Below, piece after piece: positions 42,100-51,327 of a stretch of DNA of 64,000 nucleotides; position 1 is the stretch's first letter; every line of letters begins with the position of its first letter. Origin of the DNA: Alphaproteobacteria bacterium. GTDB lineage: Bacteria > Pseudomonadota > Alphaproteobacteria > CACIAM-22H2. A program made the translations under genes and the position numbers. The stretch spans positions 1-64,000 of the forward strand of contig JAEULA010000109.1 of assembly GCA_016793165.1 (NCBI GenBank). The letters are read 5' to 3'. The notes below the pieces were generated by a model, which was not told the DNA's origin, made no database searches, and was given only the letters and a program-made list of their open reading frames with translations.

Positions 42100-42945
42100 T
42101 CAGGCGTCGAGGAATCCAACGATGGGCTCGATCTGCGACGCGTCCATGAGGGCCGGCGCATGCCCGCAGCCCGGCACATCGACGACGGTCGCGCGGGGTC
42201 CGCGCGTCGTCATCTCCGCCGCGGTCTCGGCAAGCAGCAGGTCGGACTCCGCGCCGCGCAGCACGAGGGTCGGCGCCGCGATGCGATCCCACACCGGCCA
42301 GAGATCGACGTCCGCGATCGGTGCGGCCGTGAACGGCAGCGCGATCGCCGGATCGTAGCGCAGGCGCCACACGTCGCCGTCGGGCCGGGCGCTATGCGCG
42401 GCGAGGTGCCGCCACTGCGCATCGGTGAGCGGGCCGAAGGGCGCGGCGACGACGCGCAAATGGTGCTCGACCGCCCGCAGCGACGGAAACGTCATCGTCT
42501 GACCGACATAGGTCGCGATCCGCTCGAGCGACGCCTTGGGAATGAACGGCCCGACATCGTTGACGACCAGGCGGCGGATCGGCCCGCCGGACTGGGCGGC
42601 GAGCAGCATGCCGGCAAGGCCGCCCATCGACGTGCCGATCCAATCGACCGACGCGACGTCGAGCCGCGCCAGCAGAGTCGCGAGCGCCGTCAGATACACC
42701 GGATAGCCGTAATCGGTCGCGCGGCTTAGCCATTGGCTGCGGCCGCGCCCCGGGAAGTCGACGCAGACGACGCGCCTCCCCTGCGCCGCGAGCTGCGCGG
42801 CAAGCGCATCGAAATCGCGCGCATTGCGCGTGAGGCCATGGGCGCAGACCACCGTCGGCCCGCGGGGTGCGCCCCACTCGACATAGGCGAGACGGACGAA
42901 GCCTTCGGGAGCGAGGAACGGCACCTCGTGCAGACGCGGCAACAT
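42100..42945 (-). CDS. Alpha/beta hydrolase
   Basis: The 281-residue hydrolase has VVCAHGLTRNARDFDAL, the nucleophile elbow VDWIGTSMGGLAGMLLAAQ, and the late His in VPGCGHAPAL. The fold is like epoxide hydrolases/esterases. It precedes the YheT-type gene with 1 nt. The reaction is unknown. Confidence 0.88.
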   Translation of the reverse strand: MLPRLHEVPFLAPEGFVRLAYVEWGAPRGPTVVCAHGLTRNARDFDALAAQLAAQGRRVVCVDFPGRGRSQWLSRATDYGYPVYLTALATLLARLDVASVDWIGTSMGGLAGMLLAAQSGGPIRRLVVNDVGPFIPKASLERIATYVGQTMTFPSLRAVEHHLRVVAAPFGPLTDAQWRHLAAHSARPDGDVWRLRYDPAIALPFTAAPIADVDLWPVWDRIAAPTLVLRGAESDLLLAETAAEMTTRGPRATVVDVPGCGHAPALMDASQIEPIVGFLDA

Positions 42946-43038
42946 GCCGGAAGATTAGGTGCCGCCCGCGGTCATGGCCAGACGGCGACTGGACGCCCGT
43001 CCATCGCGCCAGTACAAGCCCGGCCCCCTGTTCCGCTC

Positions 43039-43941
43039 GTGACGACTCCCGCCCCCCTCGCCACCGCACCGGCCCTCGCCCTCGCCGCCGCGATCGCCGC
43101 GCCCCTGGTCTGGTCGATCGGCGGCGTCGTGATGCGCAGCGTCGCGACCGCCGGCCCGTGGGAGCAGGTGTTCTGGCGCGCGGTCGGCGGCGGGATCGCC
43201 GTGGCGATCGCTCTCGCCCTGAGCCGCCCCCGCGCGGCGTGGACTGCCTGGCGACAGGCCGGCGCCACGGGCTGGGTCTCGGCGGTCTGCATCGCCGGCA
43301 CGTTCATCGTCCATGTGCTCGCGATCAACGCCACGACCGTCGCCAACGTCCTGTTCCTGCAGACCGCCAATCCGCTGCTCGTGCCCATCCTCGCCCGCCT
43401 GTTCCTGGGCGAACGGCTCGAGCCGCGGATGATCGGTGCCCTCGCGCTGGCCGTCGCAGGGCTGACACCGATCGTCGCCGCGTCCGCAGGCGGCGGCCGC
43501 CTCGGCGGCGACCTCCTGGCGCTGGCCTGTGCCGGTCTCGGGGCGGTGAACATCCTGGTCGTCCGGCGCGGCCGCACCGTCGACATGACGCCGGCGATCG
43601 TCGTGGCGGCCCTGCTCACGCTCGCGGTCGCGGGCATCGTCGCCTCGCCGTCCGATGTCGCGGCGCGCGACGTCGCGGCGTTGGTGCTCCTGGGCGTCGT
43701 GCAGATCGCGGTCGGGCTCTGGCTCTTCCTCTTCGCGCTGCGCCGACTGCCGGCGGCGCCCGTCGCCCTGCTCACGCTCCTCGAGCCGATCATCGGCCCG
43801 CTGCTCGTCTGGCTCGTCGTCGCCGAGGTGCCACCGGCTGCGACCCTCGCGGGCGGCGCCGTCGTGCTGGTGGCCCTCGCCCTCTGCGCCCTCGTCGCCG
43901 CCCGCCCGGCGGCCCGCATGCCGTCCGGAACCCCGACATGA
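43039..43941 (+). CDS. EamA (DMT) family transporter 1
   Basis: The 300-residue protein has about 10 membrane segments with two EamA repeats: LVWSIGGVVMRSVATAGPWE and, in the second half, VALLTLLEPIIGPLLVWLVV. It starts with GTG at 43039, before the first helix; a longer frame is antisense to the hydrolase gene. It overlaps the next gene by 4 nt (ATGA). The substrate is unknown; such proteins export amino acids or metabolites. Confidence 0.88.
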   Translation: MTTPAPLATAPALALAAAIAAPLVWSIGGVVMRSVATAGPWEQVFWRAVGGGIAVAIALALSRPRAAWTAWRQAGATGWVSAVCIAGTFIVHVLAINATTVANVLFLQTANPLLVPILARLFLGERLEPRMIGALALAVAGLTPIVAASAGGGRLGGDLLALACAGLGAVNILVVRRGRTVDMTPAIVVAALLTLAVAGIVASPSDVAARDVAALVLLGVVQIAVGLWLFLFALRRLPAAPVALLTLLEPIIGPLLVWLVVAEVPPAATLAGGAVVLVALALCALVAARPAARMPSGTPT

Positions 43942-44837
43942 CCGCTGCCCATCCGCATCGCCTCCGCGGCCTGATCTATGCCGTGGTCTCGAACCTCTGC
44001 TTCAGCACCGGCGGATTGTGGGTCCGCACGATCCGCGAGCTCCCCGACGGCTACGAGATGGTGCTGTGGCGATCGATCGCGATGAGCGTGGTGCTCGGCG
44101 CCGTCGTGTCCGCGCTCTATCGCGGCGAGGCCGTCGCCAAGGTCGCCGCGATCGGACGCTGGGGGGTCGTCTCGGCGGGATGCCTCGCGGCGACGTTCTT
44201 CGCCTTCATCCTGTCGGTGACCAACACCACCGTCGCCAATACCACCATCACGATGAGCCTCGCGCCGCTGATGACCGCGATCGCCGGGCTGATCTTCCTG
44301 CACGAGCGCGTCTCGACCCGGACATGGCTGGCGATCGCCGTCGCCGCGATCGGCTTGGCGACGATGTTCGTCGACGCGCTCGGCGGCGACGGCTGGATCG
44401 GGATCCTGTACGCGTTGGGCGTTCCCGCCGGGCTCGCCGCCAACGTGGTGATCAACCGTCGTCACGGCGTCTCGGTCGACATGGTGCCGACGGTCCTCGT
44501 CGCCGGCCTGCTGTCGATCGCGGTCGCCCTGCCGCTGGGCTGGCCGCTGACCGCGTCGGGGCACGACATCGTGATCCTGAGCCTCATGGGCACCGTCCAG
44601 CTGGCCTGCGGCTGCCTGTTCATCACCCTGGCGATGCGCTACCTGCCGGCGGTCGAGGTCGGGCTGTTTACGCTTTTGGAAACGGTTTTGGGTCCCGTAT
44701 GGGTGTGGCTCGCCTACGGGGAGCGCCCCTCATCGCTGGCACTTGCGGGCGGGATGCTTATCGTGGGGGCCCTGATTCTCAACACGCTGCTGGGACCCCG
44801 CCCGAATGCCCATCCGTCGCCGACGCCGAAGCAGTAG
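43938..44837 (+). CDS. EamA (DMT) family transporter 2
   Basis: The 299-residue protein has about 10 membrane segments: LIYAVVSNLCFSTGGLWVRT, and the second-repeat VGLFTLLETVLGPVWVWLAY. The ATG at 43938 overlaps the previous stop. It resembles its neighbour and they may form a pair by duplication (both share TVAN, LLE.. and LGPVW-like features). The last 32 nt overlap the start of the acylase gene. Confidence 0.9.
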   Translation: MTAAHPHRLRGLIYAVVSNLCFSTGGLWVRTIRELPDGYEMVLWRSIAMSVVLGAVVSALYRGEAVAKVAAIGRWGVVSAGCLAATFFAFILSVTNTTVANTTITMSLAPLMTAIAGLIFLHERVSTRTWLAIAVAAIGLATMFVDALGGDGWIGILYALGVPAGLAANVVINRRHGVSVDMVPTVLVAGLLSIAVALPLGWPLTASGHDIVILSLMGTVQLACGCLFITLAMRYLPAVEVGLFTLLETVLGPVWVWLAYGERPSSLALAGGMLIVGALILNTLLGPRPNAHPSPTPKQ

Positions 44838-47412
44838 CCACGGCTCGAGCCGCTATCGCAGCAGCGAACACGGCGGCGACGTCGGCCATCGCAGCGACGA
44901 GGGCGCCGAACCGTCCTCGAGCGGCGAGGTCGACGGCCATTCCGCCAGTTCCGGCGGCCACCGCAGGCGGTCGCGCCAGCGCCGCTATGCGATCTCCGCC
45001 GTCCCGCTGCCCGTGCCCGGCGCCGCGGGGTCGCGGCTCTTGCGCTTCGCGCTGTGGGCAGGCGGCATCGGCCTTGCCCTTCTCGTGGTCGCCGGGATCG
45101 CGCTCACGAGCACCTTCATGTGGTTCATGCGCTCGACCGCGGACACCGACGGCACCGTCCTGGTCGAGGGCCTGACCGCACGCGTCGAGATCGTCCGCGA
45201 CCGCAACGGAATCCCGCACATCTTCGCGTCGAACGCCGACGACGCCTATTTCGGCCAGGGCTACGCGCATGCGCAGGACCGGCTGTTCCAGATGGACATG
45301 ATGCGGCTCCTCGCCCGTGGCCGGCTTGCCGAGCAGGCCGGCCGGCCCGCGCTGGCCAGCGACCGCTTCATGCGCGGCCTCGACCTGGTCGAGCACGCCG
45401 AGCGCAGCCTGCAGGCCATGGACGCGGCGTCGCGCGCGAGCCTCGAGGCCTATGTCCGCGGCGTGAACGCGCTGCTGCAGAACCCCGAGCTCGTGCTGCC
45501 GCCCGAGTACACGGTCACCGGCCGCCGGCCCGAGCCCTGGACCGCCATCGACTGCCTGCTCTGGGGCGAGCTGATGGCGGTGCAGCTGTCGGGCAACTGG
45601 CGCGAGGAGCTGCTGCGCTTGCGCCTCGCCAGCAAGGTGCCGATCGACGTGCTGAACGCCCTATGGCCCGATGTTCCCGCCGACGCCGCGACGACGATCC
45701 GCGAGCAGGCGCAGTCCTGGTCGATCCCGGCGCTCGAGGCGCTTACGGCGTCGCTGCCCGCGCCGCTGGGCCCGTCCCAGGCGTCGAACGGCTGGGTGGT
45801 CGCAGGCGCACGCACCGCGTCGGGCAAGCCGCTGCTCGCCAACGACCCGCACCTGCAGCTGGCCGCACCGAGCGTGTGGTATCTCGCGCGCCTCGATGCG
45901 CCCGGTTTCCGCCGGACCGGCGCGACCGCGCCCGGCGTGCCCGGAATCGTGCTCGGCCACAACGGCAAGCTCGCCTGGGGCATGACGACCACCGGCGCGG
46001 ATACCTTCGACATCTTCCTCGAGCGCCTCTCGGCCGACGATGCCGCCAGCTACGAGACGCCGACCGGCAACGCGAAGTTCGAGATGCGCGAGTACGAGAT
46101 CCGGATCAAGGGCGAGGAGACCCCCTACCGCATGACCGTGCGCCGCACGCGTCACGGCGTCGTGCTGTCCGACATCGCCGGCGACGGCGCCGATGGCGCG
46201 CCGCCGGGCCATGTGCTGGTCCTGGCCGGCGCGATGTTCCTCGGACCCAACACCACCGGCGAGGCGATGCTGCGCCTCAACGCGGCAGGCAACGTCGAGG
46301 ACGCCCTCGCCGCGCTGGCGAGCTGGGTCGCGCCGGTCCAGAACGTCTTCGTCGCCGACGCCGAAGGCCGCATCGCGATCGCGGCGAGCGGTCGCGTGCC
46401 CGATCGCAAGCTCGGCGACGGCTCGGTGCCGCAGCCCGGCTGGAACGGCGACTACGACTGGAGCGGCAGCGTGCCGCCCGGGAACATGCCGCGCAGCGTC
46501 GATCCGGCATCGGGGCTGCTGATCAACGCGAACAACCGCCTGACCGGCGACGATGCCGGCGCCTTCCTTGCCCGCGACTGGGACCCGCCCTTCCGCGCGC
46601 TGCGCCTGGCCGAAGGCCTGGCTGAGGGGCAGCCCCAGGACATCCGCACCGCGCGCACCTGGCAGCTCGACCACACCTCGGTCTTCGCGCGTCAGTTCCT
46701 CGAGGCGCTCGAGGGCTGGTCCCCGGTCGAGCCCGACCTGCGCTACTACATGACCATGCTGCGCGAGTGGGACCTGTCGCTGTCGCGCAGCCGACCGGAG
46801 CCCCTCGCCTTCAACGGCTGGATGCGCACGCTGCGCATCGCGGTGCTCAAAGGACTGCTCGGCGCGGACGGCGAGGACGTCGCCCGCGGCCCGCGCGACT
46901 TCCCCCATCTCCTCCTGACCGTCGCGAAGAACGAGGGCGATGTCTGCGCGAAGATCGACTGCCGACAGGTCCTCGCCACGAGCCTGCGCGACGCGGGCGA
47001 ACTGCTCACCGCGGCCCACGGCGACGACCGCCTGGGCTGGCGCTGGGGCAACACCCACGCCGCCGGCTTCGAGCATCCGTTGTGGTCCCGCATCCCCTAT
47101 CTGCGCGATTGGCTGCGCTTCTCGGTCGCGACCGACGGCGACAACTACACCGTCAATCGCGGCACCGCGACGGCGCGCGAAGGCCTCGCCTACTTCCCGC
47201 ACGTGCACGGCCCGAGCCTGCGCGCGATCTACGACCTGGCCGACCTCGATCGCGCGCAGTTCATGATCGCGCCCGGGCAGTCGGGGCATCCGCTGTCGGC
47301 GCACTGGGGCGACCTCGCGCCGCTCTGGGCGAACGGGCGCTACGTCACCATCGCCGGCGCACGCGACGAGGTCCGCGTCGACGGATCGATGCTCATGCTC
47401 GCGCCGCGATGA
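44806..47412 (+). CDS. Penicillin acylase family protein (Ntn hydrolase, S45)
   Basis: The 868-residue protein has an unusual Arg/Ser-rich N-terminus (1-60), a membrane anchor (about 82-103) and an S45-type core. The nucleophile is Ser327 in GPSQASNGWVVAG, at the start of the beta chain made by self-cleavage. GVPGIVLGHNGKLAWGMTTTGAD is the following family motif. The enzymes remove acyl groups from amides, including penicillins or acyl-homoserine lactones. It overlaps the upstream DMT gene by 32 nt and threonine ammonia-lyase by 4 nt. Substrate unknown. Confidence 0.88.
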   Translation: MPIRRRRRSSSHGSSRYRSSEHGGDVGHRSDEGAEPSSSGEVDGHSASSGGHRRRSRQRRYAISAVPLPVPGAAGSRLLRFALWAGGIGLALLVVAGIALTSTFMWFMRSTADTDGTVLVEGLTARVEIVRDRNGIPHIFASNADDAYFGQGYAHAQDRLFQMDMMRLLARGRLAEQAGRPALASDRFMRGLDLVEHAERSLQAMDAASRASLEAYVRGVNALLQNPELVLPPEYTVTGRRPEPWTAIDCLLWGELMAVQLSGNWREELLRLRLASKVPIDVLNALWPDVPADAATTIREQAQSWSIPALEALTASLPAPLGPSQASNGWVVAGARTASGKPLLANDPHLQLAAPSVWYLARLDAPGFRRTGATAPGVPGIVLGHNGKLAWGMTTTGADTFDIFLERLSADDAASYETPTGNAKFEMREYEIRIKGEETPYRMTVRRTRHGVVLSDIAGDGADGAPPGHVLVLAGAMFLGPNTTGEAMLRLNAAGNVEDALAALASWVAPVQNVFVADAEGRIAIAASGRVPDRKLGDGSVPQPGWNGDYDWSGSVPPGNMPRSVDPASGLLINANNRLTGDDAGAFLARDWDPPFRALRLAEGLAEGQPQDIRTARTWQLDHTSVFARQFLEALEGWSPVEPDLRYYMTMLREWDLSLSRSRPEPLAFNGWMRTLRIAVLKGLLGADGEDVARGPRDFPHLLLTVAKNEGDVCAKIDCRQVLATSLRDAGELLTAAHGDDRLGWRWGNTHAAGFEHPLWSRIPYLRDWLRFSVATDGDNYTVNRGTATAREGLAYFPHVHGPSLRAIYDLADLDRAQFMIAPGQSGHPLSAHWGDLAPLWANGRYVTIAGARDEVRVDGSMLMLAPR

Positions 47413-48668
47413 CCGCGGCGGCCGTCCCGGGCATCGAGACGATCCGCGCCGCGGCCCGGACGCTCGAGCCGACCGGGCTGGTCCGCACGCCGGCGCTGGC
47501 CGCGACCCGGCTGTCGGCCGCGCTGGGCTGCGAGATCACGTTCAAGCTCGAGAACCTGCAGCGCACCGGCTCGTTCAAGGTCCGCGGCGCGGGGGTGAAG
47601 CTCGCCAGCCTCGATGCAGGGCAGCGGTCGCGCGGCGTCATCGCGATGTCCGCCGGCAATCATGCGCAGGGCGTCGCCTATCATGCGCGGCGCCTCGGCG
47701 TTCCCGCGCTGATCGTCATGCCGCGCGGCACGCCCTTCACCAAGATCGAGCGGACCGAGGCGCTCGGCGCGCGCGTCGCGCTCGAAGGCGACAACCTGAC
47801 GGAAGCCGCGGCCTATGCGCAGGCCCGCGCCGCGCGCGACGGGCTCGTCTTCGTCCATCCCTACGACGATCCCGCCGTGATCGCGGGCCAGGGCACCGTC
47901 GCGCTCGAGTTCCTCGCCGATGCGCCCGCGCTCGACATCCTGGTCGTCCCGATCGGCGGCGGTGGGCTGATGGCCGGCTGCGCCATCGCGGCCCGCGCGC
48001 TCAATCCGGCAATCGGCCTGGTCGGCGTGCAGAGCGCGCTGTATCCGGCGATGGTCCGCGCGCTCGCCGGCGACACGACGCCGCTGCCCTCGCCGCCGAC
48101 CCTGGCCGAAGGCATCGCGGTGAAGACGCCGGGCGAGCTGACGCGTCGGATCGTCGCCGACCTGGTCGACGAGATCCTGCTGGTCGACGAACGCGCGCTC
48201 GAGCACGCGGTCGACATCCTGCTGACCGAGGAGAAGCTGCTCGCCGAGGGTGCCGGCGCCGCCGGTATCGCGGCCGTGCATGCCCATCGCGCGCGCTTCG
48301 CGGGCAAGCGCGTCGGCGTCGTCGTGTGCGGCGGCAACATCGATGCGCGGATCGTCGCATCGATCCTGATGCGCGGCCTCGCGGAGTCCGGGCGCCTGGC
48401 GCGGCTGCGGATCGAGATTCCCGACGCCCCGGGCATGCTCGCGCGCGTCGCCGCCGCGATTGCCGGCGCCGGCGGCAATATCGTCGAGATCGTCCACCAT
48501 CGGCTCTTCCACGACGTGCCGGTCGTCCGCGCCGACGTCGACGTCGTGGTCGAGACCCGCGGTGGCGAGCATCTCCAGGCGGTGAAGGCGGCCTTGCGCG
48601 AGGCCGGCCTCGGCGTGGCGGAGCTCGCCAAGGGCTCCGGCGCCGAGATCGCGGGACCGGACAGGTAA
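47409..48668 (+). CDS. ilvA: Threonine ammonia-lyase (with C-terminal ACT domain)
   Basis: The 419-residue PLP enzyme turns threonine into 2-oxobutanoate. It has the PLP Lys57 in RTGSFKVRGA, AMSAGNHAQGVAYHA, and VVPIGGGGLMAGCAI. A C-terminal ACT-type regulatory region follows at about 335-419 (LARLRIEIPDAPGMLARVAA, GNIVEIVHHRLFHDV). The single short ACT is like the TdcB/YgxX-type short form, not the long two-ACT IlvA. The ATG at 47409 overlaps the acylase stop. Confidence 0.92.
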   Translation: MTAAAVPGIETIRAAARTLEPTGLVRTPALAATRLSAALGCEITFKLENLQRTGSFKVRGAGVKLASLDAGQRSRGVIAMSAGNHAQGVAYHARRLGVPALIVMPRGTPFTKIERTEALGARVALEGDNLTEAAAYAQARAARDGLVFVHPYDDPAVIAGQGTVALEFLADAPALDILVVPIGGGGLMAGCAIAARALNPAIGLVGVQSALYPAMVRALAGDTTPLPSPPTLAEGIAVKTPGELTRRIVADLVDEILLVDERALEHAVDILLTEEKLLAEGAGAAGIAAVHAHRARFAGKRVGVVVCGGNIDARIVASILMRGLAESGRLARLRIEIPDAPGMLARVAAAIAGAGGNIVEIVHHRLFHDVPVVRADVDVVVETRGGEHLQAVKAALREAGLGVAELAKGSGAEIAGPDR

Positions 48669-48741
48669 ACCGGATCTTTACCCCGCGCGCCCAGTCTCTC
48701 CGTCGTATGCCGGATTCGGCGAGCGGACGGACAAGGCGGAC

Positions 48742-49824
48742 ATGGCGGGCAAGGCCAAGGACGGCGAGAAGCCGATCCTGATCATCAAGAAGAAGGGCGG
48801 CCATCACGACGGGCACCACGGCGGTGCCTGGAAGGTCGCCTATGCCGATTTCGTGACGGCCATGATGGCGTTCTTCCTGCTGCTCTGGCTCCTCAACGTC
48901 ACCACCGAGGAGCAGCGCCTGGGCATCGCCAACTACTTCATGCCGGAATCGGTGTCGCGCTCGCAGTCGGGCGGCGGCGGCGTGCTCGGCGGCGTCACGG
49001 TCTCTCCCGGCCAGATGGAGCGTCAGGCCGGCGGCATGACGATGAGCATCCCCCGCGCGCCCGACGCCTCCGAGGCCGAGGACGCCAACGACGAGGACGG
49101 CGAAGGCAAGCCGCCGGAGCGGCACGAGCCGCAACAGGCCGGCGAGCGCGTCCTCGCGGACGGCACGAAGGACAAAGACAAGGACAAGGACAAGGACAAG
49201 GATTTCGACAAGCAGAAGGACAAGGACAAGGACAAGGACGGCGACTTCACGCAGGCCGGCGCTGCCGGCGTCGCGGGCACGGCGCAAGGCGCGAACGACA
49301 AGCTTCTCAAGGCGCAGCTCGCGCGTCAGGAGGAGGAGTCCTTCAAGAAGGCCGAGGCCGATCTGCGCCAGGCGATCGAGGACATCCCGGAGCTCAAGCA
49401 ACTGGCCGAGAACCTGATCATCGACCGCACCCCCGAAGGCCTGCGCATCCAGATCGTCGACCAGGGCCGCTACTCGATGTTCCCGCTCGGCTCTGCGCAG
49501 CCGTTGGACCACACTCGCAAGCTGATGGGACTGGTCGCCAAGGTCGTGCAGAAGCTGCCCAACCGCATTGCCGTCACCGGGCATACCGATGCCCTCCAGT
49601 TCCAGGGCAACAACCGCAACTATGGAAACTGGGAGCTGTCGACCGACCGTGCCAACTCCAGCCGCCGCGCGCTCCTCGAGGCCGGCCTGCCGCGCGAACG
49701 CATCAATCGCGTCGTCGGCAAGGCCGACCAGGAGCCGCTCTTCACCGAGAACCCGAACGACCCTCGCAACCGGCGGATCTCGATCGTGCTGCTGCGCGAC
49801 AACCCGCCGACCGCGGTGAACTGA
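48742..49824 (+). CDS. motB: MotB-type flagellar motor stator protein with Lys-Asp repeat linker
   Basis: The 360-residue protein has one membrane helix with the proton-carrying Asp36 (KVAYADFVTAMMAFFLLLWL), a plug-like region, an acidic/basic linker and an OmpA-like peptidoglycan-binding domain (about 240-355: RIAVTGHTDALQFQGN, STDRANSSRRALLEAG). The linker holds K-D repeats (143-166). MotB works with MotA, which is not in this window. It is transcribed alone; a weak hairpin (49844-49874) follows. Confidence 0.93.
   Translation: MAGKAKDGEKPILIIKKKGGHHDGHHGGAWKVAYADFVTAMMAFFLLLWLLNVTTEEQRLGIANYFMPESVSRSQSGGGGVLGGVTVSPGQMERQAGGMTMSIPRAPDASEAEDANDEDGEGKPPERHEPQQAGERVLADGTKDKDKDKDKDKDFDKQKDKDKDKDGDFTQAGAAGVAGTAQGANDKLLKAQLARQEEESFKKAEADLRQAIEDIPELKQLAENLIIDRTPEGLRIQIVDQGRYSMFPLGSAQPLDHTRKLMGLVAKVVQKLPNRIAVTGHTDALQFQGNNRNYGNWELSTDRANSSRRALLEAGLPRERINRVVGKADQEPLFTENPNDPRNRRISIVLLRDNPPTAVN
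49168..49239 (+). repeat. GACAAG hexanucleotide repeat in motB
   Basis: A tract of Lys-Asp codons made from the hexamer AAGGAC (one AAA in place of AAG) repeats in two blocks with a short break (GATTTCGACAAGCAG). It encodes 24 residues of alternating Lys and Asp. Its repeat purity suggests slippage-driven length change. Confidence 0.85.
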
Positions 49825-49843
49825 GCGCCCGCAACCGCCCCGG

Positions 49844-49874
49844 GGCCCGCTTGCCTCGGCTCCGGACGCGGGCC
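49844..49874 (+). terminator. Weak hairpin after motB
   Basis: GGCCCGC (49844-49850) pairs with GCGGGCC (49868-49874), with a 17-nt loop, 20 nt after the motB stop. Only TAGGTTT follows, so termination is uncertain. Confidence 0.3.
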
Positions 49875-49916
49875 TAGGTTTGAGTCCAGTCCGCCGCAAA
49901 CTCGAGGTCCGCCATC

Positions 49917-50429
49917 GTGTCGGGAGCATTTCCCGCGCTCGATCGACTGCTCGGCGCCGACCGCTGGTCGCCGATCGATCCCGCCCGCCTGAACGGCGTG
50001 CTGGCGCGCCGGGTGGTCGCCTATGCGATCGACTTCTGCATCATCGCGGTGAGCCTTGCTTTCGCCGCGCTGTTCTTCCTCGGCGTGAGCATCCTGACCA
50101 TCGGCCTGCTGACGCCGAGCTTCGGGCTGCTGATGCTCCTTCCCGCCGCGTACCACAGCCTCACCATCGGCCTGACCGGCGCCACGCTCGGTCAACGCGC
50201 GCTCGGCCTGATCGTCGTCGACACGAGGTTGCAGCTGCCGTCTGTCCTGCAGGCGCTGGTGCAGACGCTGCTGTTCTACCTCACGGTCGGACCGACCGGC
50301 GGTCTCGTCCTGCTGCTGGTGTTCATCCTGCCGCGAGGCTGCACGCTTCACGACATCGTCGCGGGGACGCAGGTCATCCGCCGCGCCCCGTCGGGCGGCG
50401 AGATCCTGGGCGGACGGACCGCGGCATGA
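49917..50429 (+). CDS. RDD family membrane protein
   Basis: The 170-residue protein has the RDD-type start LARRVVAYAIDFCIIAVSLAF, a central GATLGQRALGLIVVDTR and TLHDIVAGTQVI at the end, with four membrane segments. It starts with GTG at 49917; no better start fits. It overlaps bpt by 4 nt (ATGA). The molecular function is unknown. Confidence 0.86.
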   Translation: MSGAFPALDRLLGADRWSPIDPARLNGVLARRVVAYAIDFCIIAVSLAFAALFFLGVSILTIGLLTPSFGLLMLLPAAYHSLTIGLTGATLGQRALGLIVVDTRLQLPSVLQALVQTLLFYLTVGPTGGLVLLLVFILPRGCTLHDIVAGTQVIRRAPSGGEILGGRTAA

Positions 50430-51163
50430 GCGTCCCGCCGGCCCCGGCCGCCCGGTTCTATTATTCGGCCCCCGCCCCCTGCCCCTACATCGACGGCCGC
50501 ATCGAACGGCGCATCTTCGCGGACCTCTCGGGGCCGAGCGCGGCGTTCAGCTACGACCTGCTCTCCGAGGCCGGATTCCGGCGTTCGCTGGGCTTCGCCT
50601 ACCGGCCCGCCTGTCCGGGCTGCAATGCCTGCGTGCCCGTCCGCATCCCCGCCCGCGAGTTCGAGTGGAGCCGTCATTGGCGCCGCGTGCTGCGCATGAA
50701 TGCCGACGTGTCGATCGCCTGGGCGCCGGCCCGCGCCACCGCCGAGCAATATCAACTCTTCCAGCGCTATCAGGCGGCACGCCACCAGGATGGCGACATG
50801 GCGCGCATGGACGCCGGCGACTTCCGAACGATGATCGAGGTCGGGGCCATCGACAGCGCGATCGCGGAGATGCGCGACGCCGAGGGCCGCCTGCTCGGCG
50901 CCTGCCTGACCGACCGGATGGCCCGGGGAGTCTCCGCCGTCTACACGTTCTTCGACCCCAACGAGGCCCGCCGCAGCCTCGGGACGCGCGCCGTGCTCTG
51001 GCTCGTCGAGCAGTCGGTGATCGAGGGCCTCGACCACGTCTATCTCGGCTACTGGATCGCCGAGAGCCGCAAGATGGCCTACAAGGCGCGCTTCCATCCG
51101 CTCGAGGGGCTGACCCGGGACGGTTGGCAGCGCCTGGATATCGGGCGCGCAGCCAGCGGTTGA
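50426..51163 (+). CDS. bpt: Bpt-type aminoacyl (leucyl/aspartate) transferase
   Basis: The 245-residue protein resembles arginyl-tRNA--protein transferases and bacterial Bpt, which puts leucine on proteins that begin with Asp or Glu for N-degron degradation. Cys clusters are APCPYIDGR and YRPACPGCNACVPVR. The C-terminal GNAT part has YLGYWIAESRKMAYKARFHP. The ATG at 50426 overlaps the RDD stop. In alphaproteobacteria it is a single-copy gene. Confidence 0.93.
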   Translation: MSVPPAPAARFYYSAPAPCPYIDGRIERRIFADLSGPSAAFSYDLLSEAGFRRSLGFAYRPACPGCNACVPVRIPAREFEWSRHWRRVLRMNADVSIAWAPARATAEQYQLFQRYQAARHQDGDMARMDAGDFRTMIEVGAIDSAIAEMRDAEGRLLGACLTDRMARGVSAVYTFFDPNEARRSLGTRAVLWLVEQSVIEGLDHVYLGYWIAESRKMAYKARFHPLEGLTRDGWQRLDIGRAASG

Positions 51164-51186
51164 CCATCCGCGCGGCCAGCGTTGCG

Positions 51187-51215
51187 TTGGCGGCGGTCGG
51201 CGCGCCCCATATAAT
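51187..51215 (+). promoter_or_regulatory. Predicted dctP promoter
   Basis: TTGGCG (51187-51192) and a perfect TATAAT (51210-51215) are separated by 17 nt. It lies about 110 nt before the dctP ATG. A perfect -10 is rare in this GC-rich window. Confidence 0.6.
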
Positions 51216-51327
51216 CCCGGGACTATCGGCCCGCAGGCGCGGAGCGCCTCGGCAAGCCGGACCGTCCGCGCGGCGACATCAGCGCGCCCCGCGTGAATGC
51301 AACGAACCCCCGGGAGGTATCACTTCT

